Shown: positions 23,969 through 32,787 of the stretch, one piece after another
Numbering within the stretch: the stretch's first letter is position 1
Layout of the letters: each line of letters begins with the position of its first letter
NCBI GenBank assembly: GCA_024224815.1
Contig: JAAENC010000192.1
Location: 1 to 64,000 of the forward strand
Direction: 5' to 3'
Length of the DNA: 64,000 nucleotides
DNA from: Chloroflexota bacterium
GTDB lineage: Bacteria > Chloroflexota > Anaerolineae > Anaerolineales > Villigracilaceae
Translations under genes and position numbers: made by a program
The notes under the pieces: generated by a model
What the model was told of the DNA's origin: nothing
Database searches by the model: none
The model's input: only the letters and a program-made list of their open reading frames with translations

Positions 23969-25033
23969 ATGTTATCAGATAACCAACCCCAGATAAGCTT
24001 CAGCGCTCCGACATTCTCCTGCGACCTGCAACCAGAACAAATTCAGGCAGGGGAAAGTGTGCGCGTGCGGGTTAAGAATGAAGGGCAATCTGATGCAATA
24101 TTCATCATTCGTGGACGTTCTCGGGGAATCAATTTTGAACCAGCGAAAGAAGAAATAGAACTCAAAGCAGGGCAAAGCAAAATAGTCGCTTTTCGTCCAA
24201 AGCCTTCATCGCCTCCTATTATCGGCGATGAGAAAAAATATTCTTTTAGAATTCAGGTACGATCTTCGAGTGGCTCATCACAAATTCTAAAGGGCAAAGT
24301 CTTGGCCAAAGCCAGATTTTCTCTTCCACAGGCACTCCTCCTATTCTTTTTCGTGATTTTTTCTTATTTTTCCGTAAAAGCAAGTACGCCAAAAGTTTTG
24401 GCTATTTTAGCGACAGACACGCCTACGCCCACCATAACGCCCCTTCCAACAATTACACCAACACCACGACCACATGAGGGCGAAATCTTATATCTCAGCT
24501 TCGATGATGGTCCTTCAATCCAATGGACGGAAGACATCCTAAATATTCTTGATGAGTATGATGCTAAAGCTACATTTTTTATTATTGGGGAAAAAGCAAA
24601 AGAACACCCTGAAGTGATCCATGCCATTGAAAAGGGCGGGCATAGTATTGGACACCATAGTTGGGCACATACATCGTTGAATGGGATCGGCTTTGATGCT
24701 TTTGCGAATGAAGTTCGGCTCACAAATGCCGTTTTGCCAAATGGCGCGGCTGCCTGTATCCGCCTGCCTTTTGCCGATGAAGGATATTATACAGAAGACC
24801 ATGCCGCGAATTTAGGTCTGGAGATCATCTGGTGGGATATTGACCCATTAGATTGGCAAAGCCCTGGACAGAAAAGCATCGAAAACACTGTTCTCTCTGA
24901 AGTTGAAGACGAGGCGATTATTCTGCTTCATGATGGTGGAGGAAATCGTTCCCAAACAGTAGCAGCTTTGGAAAATATTATGCAAGAACTTAATGCGCAG
25001 GGCTATCGCTTTGAAACGCTGTGTGATGAATAA
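23969..25033 (+). CDS. Membrane-bound polysaccharide deacetylase (NodB/CE4)
   Basis: The 354-residue protein has an N-terminal beta-sandwich (about 1-110, COG1470-like). One membrane helix follows (QALLLFFFVIFSYFSV), then a TPTPTITPLPT linker and a C-terminal NodB domain. CE4 motifs are visible: SFDDGP (catalytic and metal Asp), HSWAH (metal His pair in HSxxH), RLPFADEG (variant of RxPY/F) and IILLHDGGG. It probably removes N-acetyl groups from cell-wall or exopolysaccharide sugars outside the membrane. It is followed 9 nt later by a lipoprotein gene. The topology, with an intracellular sandwich, is unusual. Confidence 0.9.
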   Translation: MLSDNQPQISFSAPTFSCDLQPEQIQAGESVRVRVKNEGQSDAIFIIRGRSRGINFEPAKEEIELKAGQSKIVAFRPKPSSPPIIGDEKKYSFRIQVRSSSGSSQILKGKVLAKARFSLPQALLLFFFVIFSYFSVKASTPKVLAILATDTPTPTITPLPTITPTPRPHEGEILYLSFDDGPSIQWTEDILNILDEYDAKATFFIIGEKAKEHPEVIHAIEKGGHSIGHHSWAHTSLNGIGFDAFANEVRLTNAVLPNGAAACIRLPFADEGYYTEDHAANLGLEIIWWDIDPLDWQSPGQKSIENTVLSEVEDEAIILLHDGGGNRSQTVAALENIMQELNAQGYRFETLCDE

Positions 25034-25042
25034 GGAAAAATA

Positions 25043-26263
25043 ATGAAAACGAATATAAAAATCCTTACCCTTGTTGTTATTTTGCTACTGACTGCCTGCT
25101 CTCGGACTTCTCCTGAATTGGCAGAAAGCACAGTTGATGAGATTGTGCCTGAATCCAGAACAATTCCTGTTGACGCAGATGTAGAAGAACCGCCGCCGAC
25201 GACCGTTATTCCCTCTGCTACGGCTACAGAGCAGCCTCTTCCTGAAGCAACGCCTACAGCCATATTTACTTTTGAAATTGCAAATTCGCCGCTGCTGACC
25301 CAGATCGAGATGCTCGATCCGCTCAATGGATGGGGGCAAGCCGAGGGCATGATCCTGCGTACAGAAGATGGGGGCGAGAGCTGGCTCGACATCACGCCAG
25401 AGGATATTTTTAACGATCCCGCTTATGCGAAATCCCTTTTTGTGGATGAGAAAAATGGATGGGTTTTGGTAGAAGATTACGATAACTTTAACGTCGGTCT
25501 GCTATACAGTACTGTTGATGGGGGCGCAAATTGGACGTGGCGAAATACACCCTTTGGCCGTTCAGAAATCGCTTTCGCAGATGAAGAGAATGGCTACGCT
25601 CTCACCGATCTGGGTGCCGGTGCAGGTTCGATGGGCGTCGCAATTTGGCAAACGAAAAATAGCGGTGATGATTTTAATCGCGTTTTTCAACATGAAAGCG
25701 GATACGATTCTAGTTTGCCTTTTAGCGGCATTAAAAATGGAATCACTTTTATCGATTCGCAAAATGGATGGGTGACTGGTTCTCAACCACAAGACGCTTT
25801 TATTTGGTTTTATCGCACACAAGATGGCGGGTTTTCTTGGGAGCATCAAGAGCTAGAGATGTCAGTAGGCTATGAAAATGCGCAAACATCTGCTTATGCC
25901 CCTTCTTTCTTTGAGGATGGGCAGGGTTTACTGCCTGTCTATTTGCACGGCGAAGAAAGCGCGATGGTTTTTTATCGTACTGATGATGATGGTGAAAGTT
26001 GGGACGCGGCTCAAACTATCGCCACGCGTGGAAAATATGCGATGGTTTCAGCCAATGAGATAGTTGTTTGGGATGGGGGCGAAACGCTCTTTTTTAGTCT
26101 TGATACCGGAGAAAGTTGGCAGTCTCGGACAACAACTTGGCAGCCTCTGGATACGCTCCGCTCCCTCGATTTTATCTCGGCGACTGAAGGGTGGGCATTA
26201 ACCGATGATGGTTTATATAAAACAAAAGATGGGGGCGAAAACTGGGAGAGATCAGGAAATTAA
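25043..26263 (+). CDS. Ycf48/BNR-repeat-like lipoprotein
   Basis: The 406-residue precursor has a lipoprotein signal ending LLTAC (Cys19), a Pro/Thr linker and a beta-propeller of repeated DGGESW/DGGANW units (for example RTEDGGESWLDITPE, YSTVDGGANWTWRN, KTKDGGENWERSG). These match the BNR/Ycf48-like fold found in sialidases and photosystem II assembly factors. The sialidase catalytic Arg triad is not evident, so a binding or assembly role is likelier. AAGGAAAAATA precedes the ATG and the gene is in an operon with the deacetylase. Confidence 0.88.
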   Translation: MKTNIKILTLVVILLLTACSRTSPELAESTVDEIVPESRTIPVDADVEEPPPTTVIPSATATEQPLPEATPTAIFTFEIANSPLLTQIEMLDPLNGWGQAEGMILRTEDGGESWLDITPEDIFNDPAYAKSLFVDEKNGWVLVEDYDNFNVGLLYSTVDGGANWTWRNTPFGRSEIAFADEENGYALTDLGAGAGSMGVAIWQTKNSGDDFNRVFQHESGYDSSLPFSGIKNGITFIDSQNGWVTGSQPQDAFIWFYRTQDGGFSWEHQELEMSVGYENAQTSAYAPSFFEDGQGLLPVYLHGEESAMVFYRTDDDGESWDAAQTIATRGKYAMVSANEIVVWDGGETLFFSLDTGESWQSRTTTWQPLDTLRSLDFISATEGWALTDDGLYKTKDGGENWERSGN

Positions 26264-26274
26264 AAAAAAAGAAG

Positions 26275-26309
26275 GGCGGGACTTCGAAAATGTTAAGCGA
26301 AGCCCCGCC
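26275..26309 (+). terminator. Terminator after the deacetylase-lipoprotein operon
   Basis: GGCGGG-A-CTTCG pairs with CGAAG-C-CCCGCC around a 10-nt loop. TATTTTATATTTC follows, so the T-tract is imperfect. Confidence 0.7.
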
Positions 26310-26342
26310 TATTTTATATTTCAGGCAGACTTGTTGAAAAAC

Positions 26343-26639
26343 TTATAGAGCGACTTCAAAGTGGTACATTTGCATAGTTGCTTCATCGATCATGCTAAAG
26401 TAAGGCAGACAGGCTGTGCTTTTCATTGCAGCCTCCTGAGCAGTATGTGCATTTTCTAGGCTTTCCCAGCGCACAATATCTACCCACTGACTATTCTCGC
26501 TGACGGCTAAATCTCGCCCTTTGTAGCCGAGCTGCTTGCTCAAAAACTGATTAACAGGTAATGCTGCTTTTTTGAGAGTATCTGGGCTGACCTCAGCCTT
26601 GGGTTTGAATAAAACGACTTCTATTACTTCGGTCTTCAT
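26343..26639 (-). CDS. Small dimeric alpha/beta-barrel (ABM-like) protein
   Basis: The 98-residue product starts at 26639 after AAGGAG; a longer in-frame start lacks a ribosome site. The order beta strand (KTEVIEVVLF), helix, strand, helix (WESLENAHTAQEAAMKS) and strand (MYHFEVAL) matches the ferredoxin-like fold of antibiotic-biosynthesis-monooxygenase and related domains. WVDIVRWES is typical of this group. Catalysis is uncertain. It lies just downstream of a WYL regulator in the same direction, the common pairing where the regulator controls such a gene. Confidence 0.8.
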   Translation of the reverse strand: MKTEVIEVVLFKPKAEVSPDTLKKAALPVNQFLSKQLGYKGRDLAVSENSQWVDIVRWESLENAHTAQEAAMKSTACLPYFSMIDEATMQMYHFEVAL

Positions 26640-26698
26640 AGTGAAAATCTCCTTTTGGGGTTGAGTTTCCACTATCTTACTAGCGCGTTGTGACAACC

Positions 26699-27613
26699 CT
26701 ATGTCAACAATGAAACTATCTTTTGAGATTCTTCTCGAATTCTAGTACGTAACTCCAAAGGGGAAAGTGGCTCTGCGGAAGCTCCCCAACCCAAAAGCCA
26801 AGGAATTATTTCACGTAAATCATGGACAATATAATGCATTTCCACACCGTTCCCTTTTTCTTCTTCGGAAACAAAGCCATAATGCTGTTGTTCGTGCACC
26901 CACCGAAGAACCGGAGGCTTAAAAAGAATATAAACTTCAATTTGTTCAGAGGGGTTGTCAGGTAAAGAACGCTCTTCAAAATTTTCATCTAAGATACGTA
27001 ATTCTATAGCCCGATCAAGACGAAATTCGCGCATTTCCTGACGTAGGCGGCAAAAGCCGTTGAAATACCAATTCCCGTTTGAATAAAATAAACGATATGG
27101 TTCGACAATTCGTTCCGTTTCTTCGTCTTTATTGTAGCCATGATAAACAAGGTGGATAGTATGCCTTTCAAGAATAGCTTGTTGCAAAGTCACTAAGCGG
27201 GCATCATCCAAATTAAAAGTTGCTTGAGGAGTAATGAAGTCAATAATTTCAGATAATTGCTTGACTGTCTGAAGCGTTTCAGGCGGGAGAGAGACTTGTA
27301 TTTTTTCCAATGCACGCTTGGCGTTAGAAATCAACAAACCGTCTGCTTGTCGGATGAGCATCTGTGTTCCGAGAAAGAGAGCACTAGCTTCCTTTGGTGT
27401 GAAAACTAATGGGGGAAGATAAAAACCCTCGATCAATGTATACCCATCTCCCGGTTGAGCATAAAGTGGTACTCCACTTTGATTTAGCGCGGCAAGATCA
27501 CGATAAATGGTCCGTTTACTAACTTCAAATTTCTCAGCTAAATCTTTAGCTCGTATGCGGCGTTTATTCTGTAAATGAAGCAAAATAGCAAAAAGACGGT
27601 CTAGGCGATTCAT
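26699..27613 (-). CDS. HTH/WYL-domain transcriptional regulator (YafY type)
   Basis: The 304-residue protein has an N-terminal winged helix (RLFAILLHLQNKRRIRAKDL, then FEVSKRTIYRDLAALNQSG) and a C-terminal WYL region with YRLFYSNGNWYFNGFCRLRQ. WYL domains sense small ligands, often nucleotides or nucleic acid fragments. Its start is only 4 nt after the HD-GYP stop, so it is co-transcribed with that upstream gene and with the ABM-like gene that follows. The ligand is unknown. Confidence 0.93.
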   Translation of the reverse strand: MNRLDRLFAILLHLQNKRRIRAKDLAEKFEVSKRTIYRDLAALNQSGVPLYAQPGDGYTLIEGFYLPPLVFTPKEASALFLGTQMLIRQADGLLISNAKRALEKIQVSLPPETLQTVKQLSEIIDFITPQATFNLDDARLVTLQQAILERHTIHLVYHGYNKDEETERIVEPYRLFYSNGNWYFNGFCRLRQEMREFRLDRAIELRILDENFEERSLPDNPSEQIEVYILFKPPVLRWVHEQQHYGFVSEEEKGNGVEMHYIVHDLREIIPWLLGWGASAEPLSPLELRTRIREESQKIVSLLT

Positions 27614-27617
27614 TCTT

Positions 27618-28448
27618 TTAAAATTTCCCTACAAATTCTTCTATTAATTGGTTCACTGCATCAGAGTTTGGAATAGGTTGTAATTCAACGGGGTTTTCGG
27701 TCATGCCGACCATCTCTGCTTCAAATTTTCCTAAGTTTAGATGTAGTTCATATTTCCCTTTACAAGCTCGGCAGAAGACAATATCTCCTGTTCGGGCGGT
27801 GCGTGGAACGGTAAGAATTGGGCCACAAACAGGACAAGTTACTAAAGGTATTCCTTCTGAACTGTGTCCAATGATATGAGAAAGATCTTCATTTTCTTTT
27901 AATTCTTTAAGATGTGTGAGTAAATTGGGGTCAAAGTGTATTCCGCTACCTTTATCTAAAATTTGGAAAGCTTTTGAGATGGGCATCTCGCGTCTATAGG
28001 GGCGTGTGCTGGTTAGCGCGTCGAGAACATCTACCAGCCCAATAATTTTTGAAGAGAGTGCTATTTGATCTTCTTTTAAACCATGTGGATAGCCAGTTCC
28101 ATCCAGTTTTTCGTGATGTTCAAGAATAGGGTTGCAAACCAGATCGGAGAGGGGGTGTTCTTTGATCAGGTTTCCTCCAATTAAGGGATGCGTTTTGATG
28201 ACTTCGTATTCTTCTTCGCTAAGTTGGCCTTTCTTTTTTAAAATATTATCAGGGATGCCAATTTTGCCAAGATCGTGTAAGTAGCCACCCAAGCTAATTT
28301 GTACAGCTTCTTTTTCGGAAAGACCGATCTTGATGGCTAATAATTTCGAAAATTGCGAGACGCGCCAAATATGCCCACCTGTGTAGGGGTCTCGGGCTTC
28401 AACGACATCGGCAAGGACAAGAAGAGACTTAATTAGAGTACCTATCAT
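27618..28448 (-). CDS. HD-GYP domain protein, probable cyclic-di-GMP phosphodiesterase
   Basis: The 276-residue protein is an HD-GYP domain with HDLGK (metal Asp and Lys) and HHEKLDGTGYPHGL, which includes the GYP triad. It has no sensor domain before it. After the HD-GYP core, residues about 208-240 form a zinc-ribbon-like motif, CPVCGP and CRACKG. This may add RNA or protein binding and is unusual for the family. With the diguanylate cyclase at 61452-62690 it completes a make-and-break pair for c-di-GMP. It leads a three-gene operon. Confidence 0.93.
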   Translation of the reverse strand: MIGTLIKSLLVLADVVEARDPYTGGHIWRVSQFSKLLAIKIGLSEKEAVQISLGGYLHDLGKIGIPDNILKKKGQLSEEEYEVIKTHPLIGGNLIKEHPLSDLVCNPILEHHEKLDGTGYPHGLKEDQIALSSKIIGLVDVLDALTSTRPYRREMPISKAFQILDKGSGIHFDPNLLTHLKELKENEDLSHIIGHSSEGIPLVTCPVCGPILTVPRTARTGDIVFCRACKGKYELHLNLGKFEAEMVGMTENPVELQPIPNSDAVNQLIEEFVGKF

Positions 28449-28525
28449 TTTTCCTCCTTAAAAGAATAGTGTGCATTGCGTCTTTTTCTTGCAATTGCAC
28501 ACTATTTGGGCTAAAAAAATTTTCT

Positions 28526-28570
28526 TAAGCGGTATCAAGACAAAAGCACGAGCGAAGCGGCTTTTTATCC
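28526..28570. repeat. TAAGCGGTATCAAG-type dispersed repeat, copy 2
   Basis: It differs from the copy at 22363-22408 at a few positions. Both lie in gaps between genes. Confidence 0.65.
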
Positions 28571-28580
28571 TCATAAAATA

Positions 28581-28865
28581 TTATGCTGATGTTTCAAATT
28601 CCAGTGCGGCCATTAGGGCTTCGTATTCTTCAAAACAGTCTTTGCACATGTCAAGATGATGTTTAACTTTAGGCATTATTTTTTCTACATCTGCACCGCG
28701 CATTTTTAGCTCAACAAATTGGTCGAGCAACTCATATACATCTGAGCATGAGTGTTCGTCCTCTTTGGTCATCTCAAGCATTTTTAAAAAGTTTGCGGTC
28801 ATTGCGGCATTCTCTTCCATTTTTTTCTTTTTTGGCATGAGCCAATTAATTATTTTCTTTATCAT
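28581..28865 (-). CDS. Putative cytosolic zinc-finger anti-sigma factor
   Basis: The 94-residue protein is basic at the start (LMPKKKKMEE), then acidic, with EHSCSD and KHHLDMCKDCFEEY. This gives the H-x3-C-x2-C arrangement of ZAS-type anti-sigma domains plus an upstream Cys. There is no membrane segment. It begins 3 nt after the ECF sigma stop codon, the classic sigma-anti-sigma order. It probably binds and silences that sigma factor until a redox or metal signal releases zinc. Confidence 0.8.
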   Translation of the reverse strand: MIKKIINWLMPKKKKMEENAAMTANFLKMLEMTKEDEHSCSDVYELLDQFVELKMRGADVEKIMPKVKHHLDMCKDCFEEYEALMAALEFETSA

Positions 28866-28868
28866 CGG

Positions 28869-29510
28869 CTACTCACTGAAAACGGCTAAAAGTTCAGCGG
28901 GAGAAAGCCCCTCGCGCTCGAGACGGCGCTTGAGACGTAGGCGGGCATCGTGGATCAATTTATAGAGTGCATTGCGATTGCTGCCAACGCGTTCAGCGAC
29001 TACATCTAGCGGCGTACCTTGTACTGCTACAGCCATCATTACCTGATGCTGGCGAGGTGTTAATTCTTCTTTCATTACGTTTTGCACCATTTCGATCACA
29101 TTTTTTCTTTCGAGCATGCTTTCAGGGTTGGGTAGATCTGCGGCAAAACGTTCTGAAGGCATTTCGTCCGGTTCGTTGCCTTCTTCCAGTTTGTCGAGTG
29201 AAACTTCTTTCCACTTTTTTAGGCGCAATTGCCCTAAACCAATATTGACACCAATTTTATAGACCCAAGTTGTAAATTTACTGCGCCCTTCAAAACTATC
29301 GAGCTTGTCGATCACTCTTAATATCGTTTCTTGCGCTGTATCTTCAATAAAGGTCTCAAAATGGCTCGATGACGAAGGTAGCCAACGCGATAAAGCTGCG
29401 GGCAAAATCTTTAACAAGATTTTGTGCAAATCTTCTAGCGCAGCTTCTTTTTTTGCGCCATCTGCACGTAAATCTTCTAACCAAGTTTCATTATCACGAG
29501 TATTCTGCAT
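28869..29510 (-). CDS. ECF-type RNA polymerase sigma factor
   Basis: The 213-residue protein has region 2 with ETILRVIDKLDSFEGRSKFT and TWVYKIGVN, and region 4 with LTPRQHQVMMAVAVQG and the helix-turn-helix VVAERVGSNRNALYKLIHDA. There is no region 3. It is followed at 3 nt by a zinc-finger protein, so a classic two-gene regulatory unit is likely. A divergent DUF3179 lipoprotein gene lies 140 bp upstream and may be a target. Confidence 0.94.
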   Translation of the reverse strand: MQNTRDNETWLEDLRADGAKKEAALEDLHKILLKILPAALSRWLPSSSSHFETFIEDTAQETILRVIDKLDSFEGRSKFTTWVYKIGVNIGLGQLRLKKWKEVSLDKLEEGNEPDEMPSERFAADLPNPESMLERKNVIEMVQNVMKEELTPRQHQVMMAVAVQGTPLDVVAERVGSNRNALYKLIHDARLRLKRRLEREGLSPAELLAVFSE

Positions 29511-29652
29511 AACGTTTATTATAGCGTATCCTATAGAAGATTAAAGGCTTCTAATTCTTACCAAAGTAAGACAAAGGCACAGAAAACCATCTTGTGAAAA
29601 AGGCTCTTATCGTCTTTGTAACGTAGTGAGTCACCAATAAAAGGAGTTTTTA

Positions 29653-30873
29653 ATGTTTTCTTTAAGATGGATAATCATCTCTCTGACCCTTAGCATAATC
29701 CTTGCCGCCTGCACACCTGCGGCATCTCCAGCAGAATCCCCTGCCGAAACAAACGTGCTCGAAGCTGAACCCGTTGTGGAAGCATCTCCTGCGCCCCCAA
29801 CAGAAGAAGTGTCTGAAGTTGAGCCGCCAGATAATGCACCTCCCCCTCAAGGTGCAGAATCTCAATTTTCAACTGATTTTTCTAAGCACAGCATCTCCTA
29901 TAGTGATGTTCTTTCCGGTGGACCACCAAAAGACGGAATCCCGGCTATTGATGAGCCTACTTATGTTTCTATAGAAGAAGCAAATGAATGGATCGCTGAT
30001 GTAGAACCCATCGTTGCCGTCGAGGTAGACGGTGTAGCCCGTGCTTACCCGCTTCAAATTTTGACCTGGCACGAAATCGTCAACGATGTACTTAACGAGA
30101 AAGCTGTATCAGTTTCGTTTTGTCCGCTTTGTAATACCGCAATTGCCTTTGATCGCGAATTTGACGGGCAAATTCTTGATTTTGGCACAACTGGGCGTTT
30201 GAGATATAGCAATCTGATCATGTATGACCGCCAAACGGAAACTTGGTGGCAGCAAGCTACAGGTGATGGGATTGTAGGTGAATATACAGGCGAGCAACTC
30301 ACCTTTTATCCCGCCGCGATGATCTCCTGGGCAGACTTTAAATCCCAGTATCCCGATGGTGATGTGTTATCTAAAAATACGGGCTTTAATCGCAATTATG
30401 GTCAGAATCCTTATGCGGGTTATGATGATATTTCGCAGAAACCTTTTCTCTTTGATGGCGAATATAACGACAAACTCCCCCCAATGGCACGGGTTTTGAC
30501 CGTTGAATTAAACGGTGAGACCGTTGCTTATACCTATACGACCCTCGAAAAAATGGGCGCAGTCAACGACGAAGTTGGCGGAGAATCTATTGTTCTTTTC
30601 TGGACAGAAGGTACAGCCTCTGCTCTGGATTCTGGCCTTATTGAAGCCGGTCGAGATGTTGGCGCAGCAGTAGCTTACGCATCTCAAGGACAAAATTTTA
30701 CTTCTGAAGGCGGTATTATCAAGGATAATGAAACGGGCAGTACTTGGAATATTTTTGGGGAAGCTGTGGAAGGTGAGTTGAAAGGTGAAAAGCTTTCCCC
30801 GGTTGTTGCTGTCAATCATTTCTGGTTCTCGTGGGCGGCCTTCAAGCCTGAAACGAGGGTTTATCAGCCCTAG
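29653..30873 (+). CDS. DUF3179-domain lipoprotein
   Basis: The 406-residue precursor has a lipoprotein signal ending LAAC (Cys20), a Pro/Ala/Glu linker and a DUF3179 domain. Signatures are GIPAIDEPTYVSI, RAYPLQILTWHEIVND, VSFCPLCNTAIAFDR, FGTTGRLRYSNLIMYDRQT and ETWWQQATG. The paired Cys in FCPLCN may bind metal or a cofactor, but the function of DUF3179 is not established. AAAAGGAG precedes the ATG. A decayed second copy of its last 20 codons lies at about 33214-33295. Confidence 0.94.
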   Translation: MFSLRWIIISLTLSIILAACTPAASPAESPAETNVLEAEPVVEASPAPPTEEVSEVEPPDNAPPPQGAESQFSTDFSKHSISYSDVLSGGPPKDGIPAIDEPTYVSIEEANEWIADVEPIVAVEVDGVARAYPLQILTWHEIVNDVLNEKAVSVSFCPLCNTAIAFDREFDGQILDFGTTGRLRYSNLIMYDRQTETWWQQATGDGIVGEYTGEQLTFYPAAMISWADFKSQYPDGDVLSKNTGFNRNYGQNPYAGYDDISQKPFLFDGEYNDKLPPMARVLTVELNGETVAYTYTTLEKMGAVNDEVGGESIVLFWTEGTASALDSGLIEAGRDVGAAVAYASQGQNFTSEGGIIKDNETGSTWNIFGEAVEGELKGEKLSPVVAVNHFWFSWAAFKPETRVYQP

Positions 30874-30889
30874 TTTTGTAGAGCGAAAG

Positions 30890-30929
30890 AAGCTGAGTGA
30901 AATCAATCTGGTTTCACTCAGCTTTTTTT
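30890..30929 (+). terminator. Terminator of the DUF3179 gene
   Basis: AAGCTGAGTGAAA and TTTCACTCAGCTT form a 13-bp stem followed by TTTTTT. It sits between convergent genes. Confidence 0.88.
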
Positions 30930-30935
30930 AAAATA

Positions 30936-32252
30936 TTATTCTGCCACATCAAAATCAGAAAAAGGCAGAGATGCTTCAATTAGTGTGCTAGAACCGCCCG
31001 GTTTAGAAACCCGTAGTTCCTGATTAGATTTAAAAATCAAACGCCCATCTTTCAACCAGTAAATTGGGTGAGTCGATGTAGGGTAAATATCTGTTAGATC
31101 CTGTTGACTACGCCCGGAAAGTGAGGCATACCAAGGCTTATTCATATCACCATACCAAAATCCGAAATGGTCATTATCTGCCCACCCAAGCAAACCGACA
31201 TCGGCGTTTGGAGAGCTGATAAAGAGCGTATCAAGGGTGCTGGCTTCTACAATATGAATTTCGCGACCATCGCCCACTTCTTTCATATAAAGAACTTTCG
31301 TGCCGTCCGGCGAAATTTGGGGAATGGTATTCCAAACGGGGCCTGAGTGAAAAAGAGCTAGTTGTGCAAATTGGCCGGCTAATCCAATATACAAAAAGCG
31401 ACCTGATTCATTTGGATTGCCCAGAAAATCAGGTGCGGGAAGCGCAAGGTAAAAACCATCAGATGTACTATTCCAAACTACTTCGGGGTGAAAAGACCAT
31501 TCACTATATGTAAGAACCGCTTCAAAATCAAAAACAACCTGATAATTTGAACCATCCACACGCATTAAGGCTATGTGGTTAGGCTGCGAAAGTGCTACCC
31601 ATTCTTGATTGGGGGAATAGTAGCGAACCCCGCTTTGCCCATCTTGCAAAATTTGTCTGGGAGCCGAGGCATCGGCATCGACATAATGCAAGCCCCCGTA
31701 GGGGATGGGGTAGGAATCTGTTTCCATGAAAAGATCAAAAAAAAGCGCGTGCGTTCCGGGGATAAATTCATAACTATCAAGATTGGGCATCCCAACAAGA
31801 TCGATATTATGGAGCGTAGATGCAAGATAAGCCTGATTCACCAACTGGATTGGCGCGCCACCATCGGCTGAAACGCCCCATAATTCTCTTTGCTGTGAGA
31901 AGGCGATCAGGCTGCCATCGTCCGAAATCTTGACATTTGACGCGCTGCCGGTATTGGTCAGTTGACGCGACCCAATTCCCTCCTCCCACAGCCAAATATT
32001 TCCATCTCGGATGTAGGCAACTCGCAACCCCGTTGCTTTACCGGTTGATTCGGTAGGGAGCTGCCCTAGCTCAGTTAAAGCCGTTGGCAGTGGCTCTGCT
32101 TGCTCAGAGTTATCTACCTGAACGCTCATTGTCGCTGCTACGATCGTCGCTACCTGATCTACTTCGGGGATGTCAGCACTAATATCGCCCCCCACGCCAC
32201 AGGCCAGGCTGAGTGCTAAAAGAAAAATTATCGATAAGATTATTCGCTTCAT
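30936..32252 (-). CDS. TolB-like beta-propeller lipoprotein
   Basis: The 438-residue precursor starts at 32252 after GCAGGAG; an upstream in-frame extension lacks a site. The lipoprotein signal ends LSLAC (Cys18). Repeats with the PD40/WD40-like pattern follow, for example KISDDGSLIAFSQQRELWGV, SPNQEWVALSQPN and SPDGTKVLYMKEV. This gives a six- or seven-bladed propeller, probably a surface binding scaffold. It converges with the DUF3179 gene. Confidence 0.85.
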   Translation of the reverse strand: MKRIILSIIFLLALSLACGVGGDISADIPEVDQVATIVAATMSVQVDNSEQAEPLPTALTELGQLPTESTGKATGLRVAYIRDGNIWLWEEGIGSRQLTNTGSASNVKISDDGSLIAFSQQRELWGVSADGGAPIQLVNQAYLASTLHNIDLVGMPNLDSYEFIPGTHALFFDLFMETDSYPIPYGGLHYVDADASAPRQILQDGQSGVRYYSPNQEWVALSQPNHIALMRVDGSNYQVVFDFEAVLTYSEWSFHPEVVWNSTSDGFYLALPAPDFLGNPNESGRFLYIGLAGQFAQLALFHSGPVWNTIPQISPDGTKVLYMKEVGDGREIHIVEASTLDTLFISSPNADVGLLGWADNDHFGFWYGDMNKPWYASLSGRSQQDLTDIYPTSTHPIYWLKDGRLIFKSNQELRVSKPGGSSTLIEASLPFSDFDVAE

Positions 32253-32342
32253 GGCAGATACTCCTGCAAGTTCTTTAACAAGTCTCGTTTTTTTTCTGTT
32301 TGCCAACGTCTTTGTGTAAGAATAACCGATCTTTGATTAATA

Positions 32343-32669
32343 TTAAAGTACCTTCACCTGCTCACGCATATGCGTTTCTCCCCAATCTTGCATTGCTTTT
32401 AAAATAGGCGTTAGTGTACGCCCGTGTTCTGTCAGTGAATATTCCACCTTGGGGGGGACGACAGGGTAAACCTCGCGATGCACAATCCCATCTTTTTCTA
32501 ACTCTCGCAATTGTTGGGTAAGCATCTTTCTCGTAATTTTCGGGATCATTCGGCTTAGTTCACCAAAACGTCGTGTCTCTTGATAAAGAATCCATAAAAT
32601 AATAGATTTCCATTTTCCCCCAATAACTGAGATTGTGGCCGTCACCGGGCAGAAATAAGCGTTTTTCAT
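32343..32669 (-). CDS. HxlR-family transcriptional regulator
   Basis: The 108-residue winged-helix protein has the family start [20 protein letters not shown] with the conserved Cys, then [20 protein letters not shown] and the wing [10 protein letters not shown]. HxlR/HypR proteins sense electrophiles or oxidants through the N-terminal Cys. The gene is divergent from a SnoaL-like gene, with an inverted repeat between them that may be its operator. Confidence 0.94.
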   Translation of the reverse strand: MKNAYFCPVTATISVIGGKWKSIILWILYQETRRFGELSRMIPKITRKMLTQQLRELEKDGIVHREVYPVVPPKVEYSLTEHGRTLTPILKAMQDWGETHMREQVKVL

Positions 32670-32703
32670 AAAATTTTCCTTTAGTATCTTTTTTGGTACT
32701 ACG

Positions 32704-32717
32704 GCACTAAATAGTGC
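32704..32717. promoter_or_regulatory. Possible HxlR operator
   Basis: The palindrome GCACTAAATAGTGC lies 5 nt upstream of the -35 box of the divergent SnoaL-like gene, with GTAC tetranucleotides on each side. This is a typical site for dimeric HxlR regulators; assignment is inference from place and symmetry. Confidence 0.55.
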
Positions 32718-32721
32718 GTAC

Positions 32722-32749
32722 TTGTGATTTTGTTACATGTCATTATAAT
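32722..32749 (+). promoter_or_regulatory. Promoter of the SnoaL-like gene
   Basis: TTGTGA (32722-32727), a 16-nt spacer and TATAAT (32744-32749). Confidence 0.65.
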
Positions 32750-32787
32750 CCACTTATTGAATTCAGATATTCTCAAAAGGAGAAAAA

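Noticed and set aside
32253-32306. Upstream start for the beta-propeller lipoprotein
   Set aside because: It would place basic residues ahead of the signal peptide and has no ribosome site; the inner ATG has GCAGGAG.
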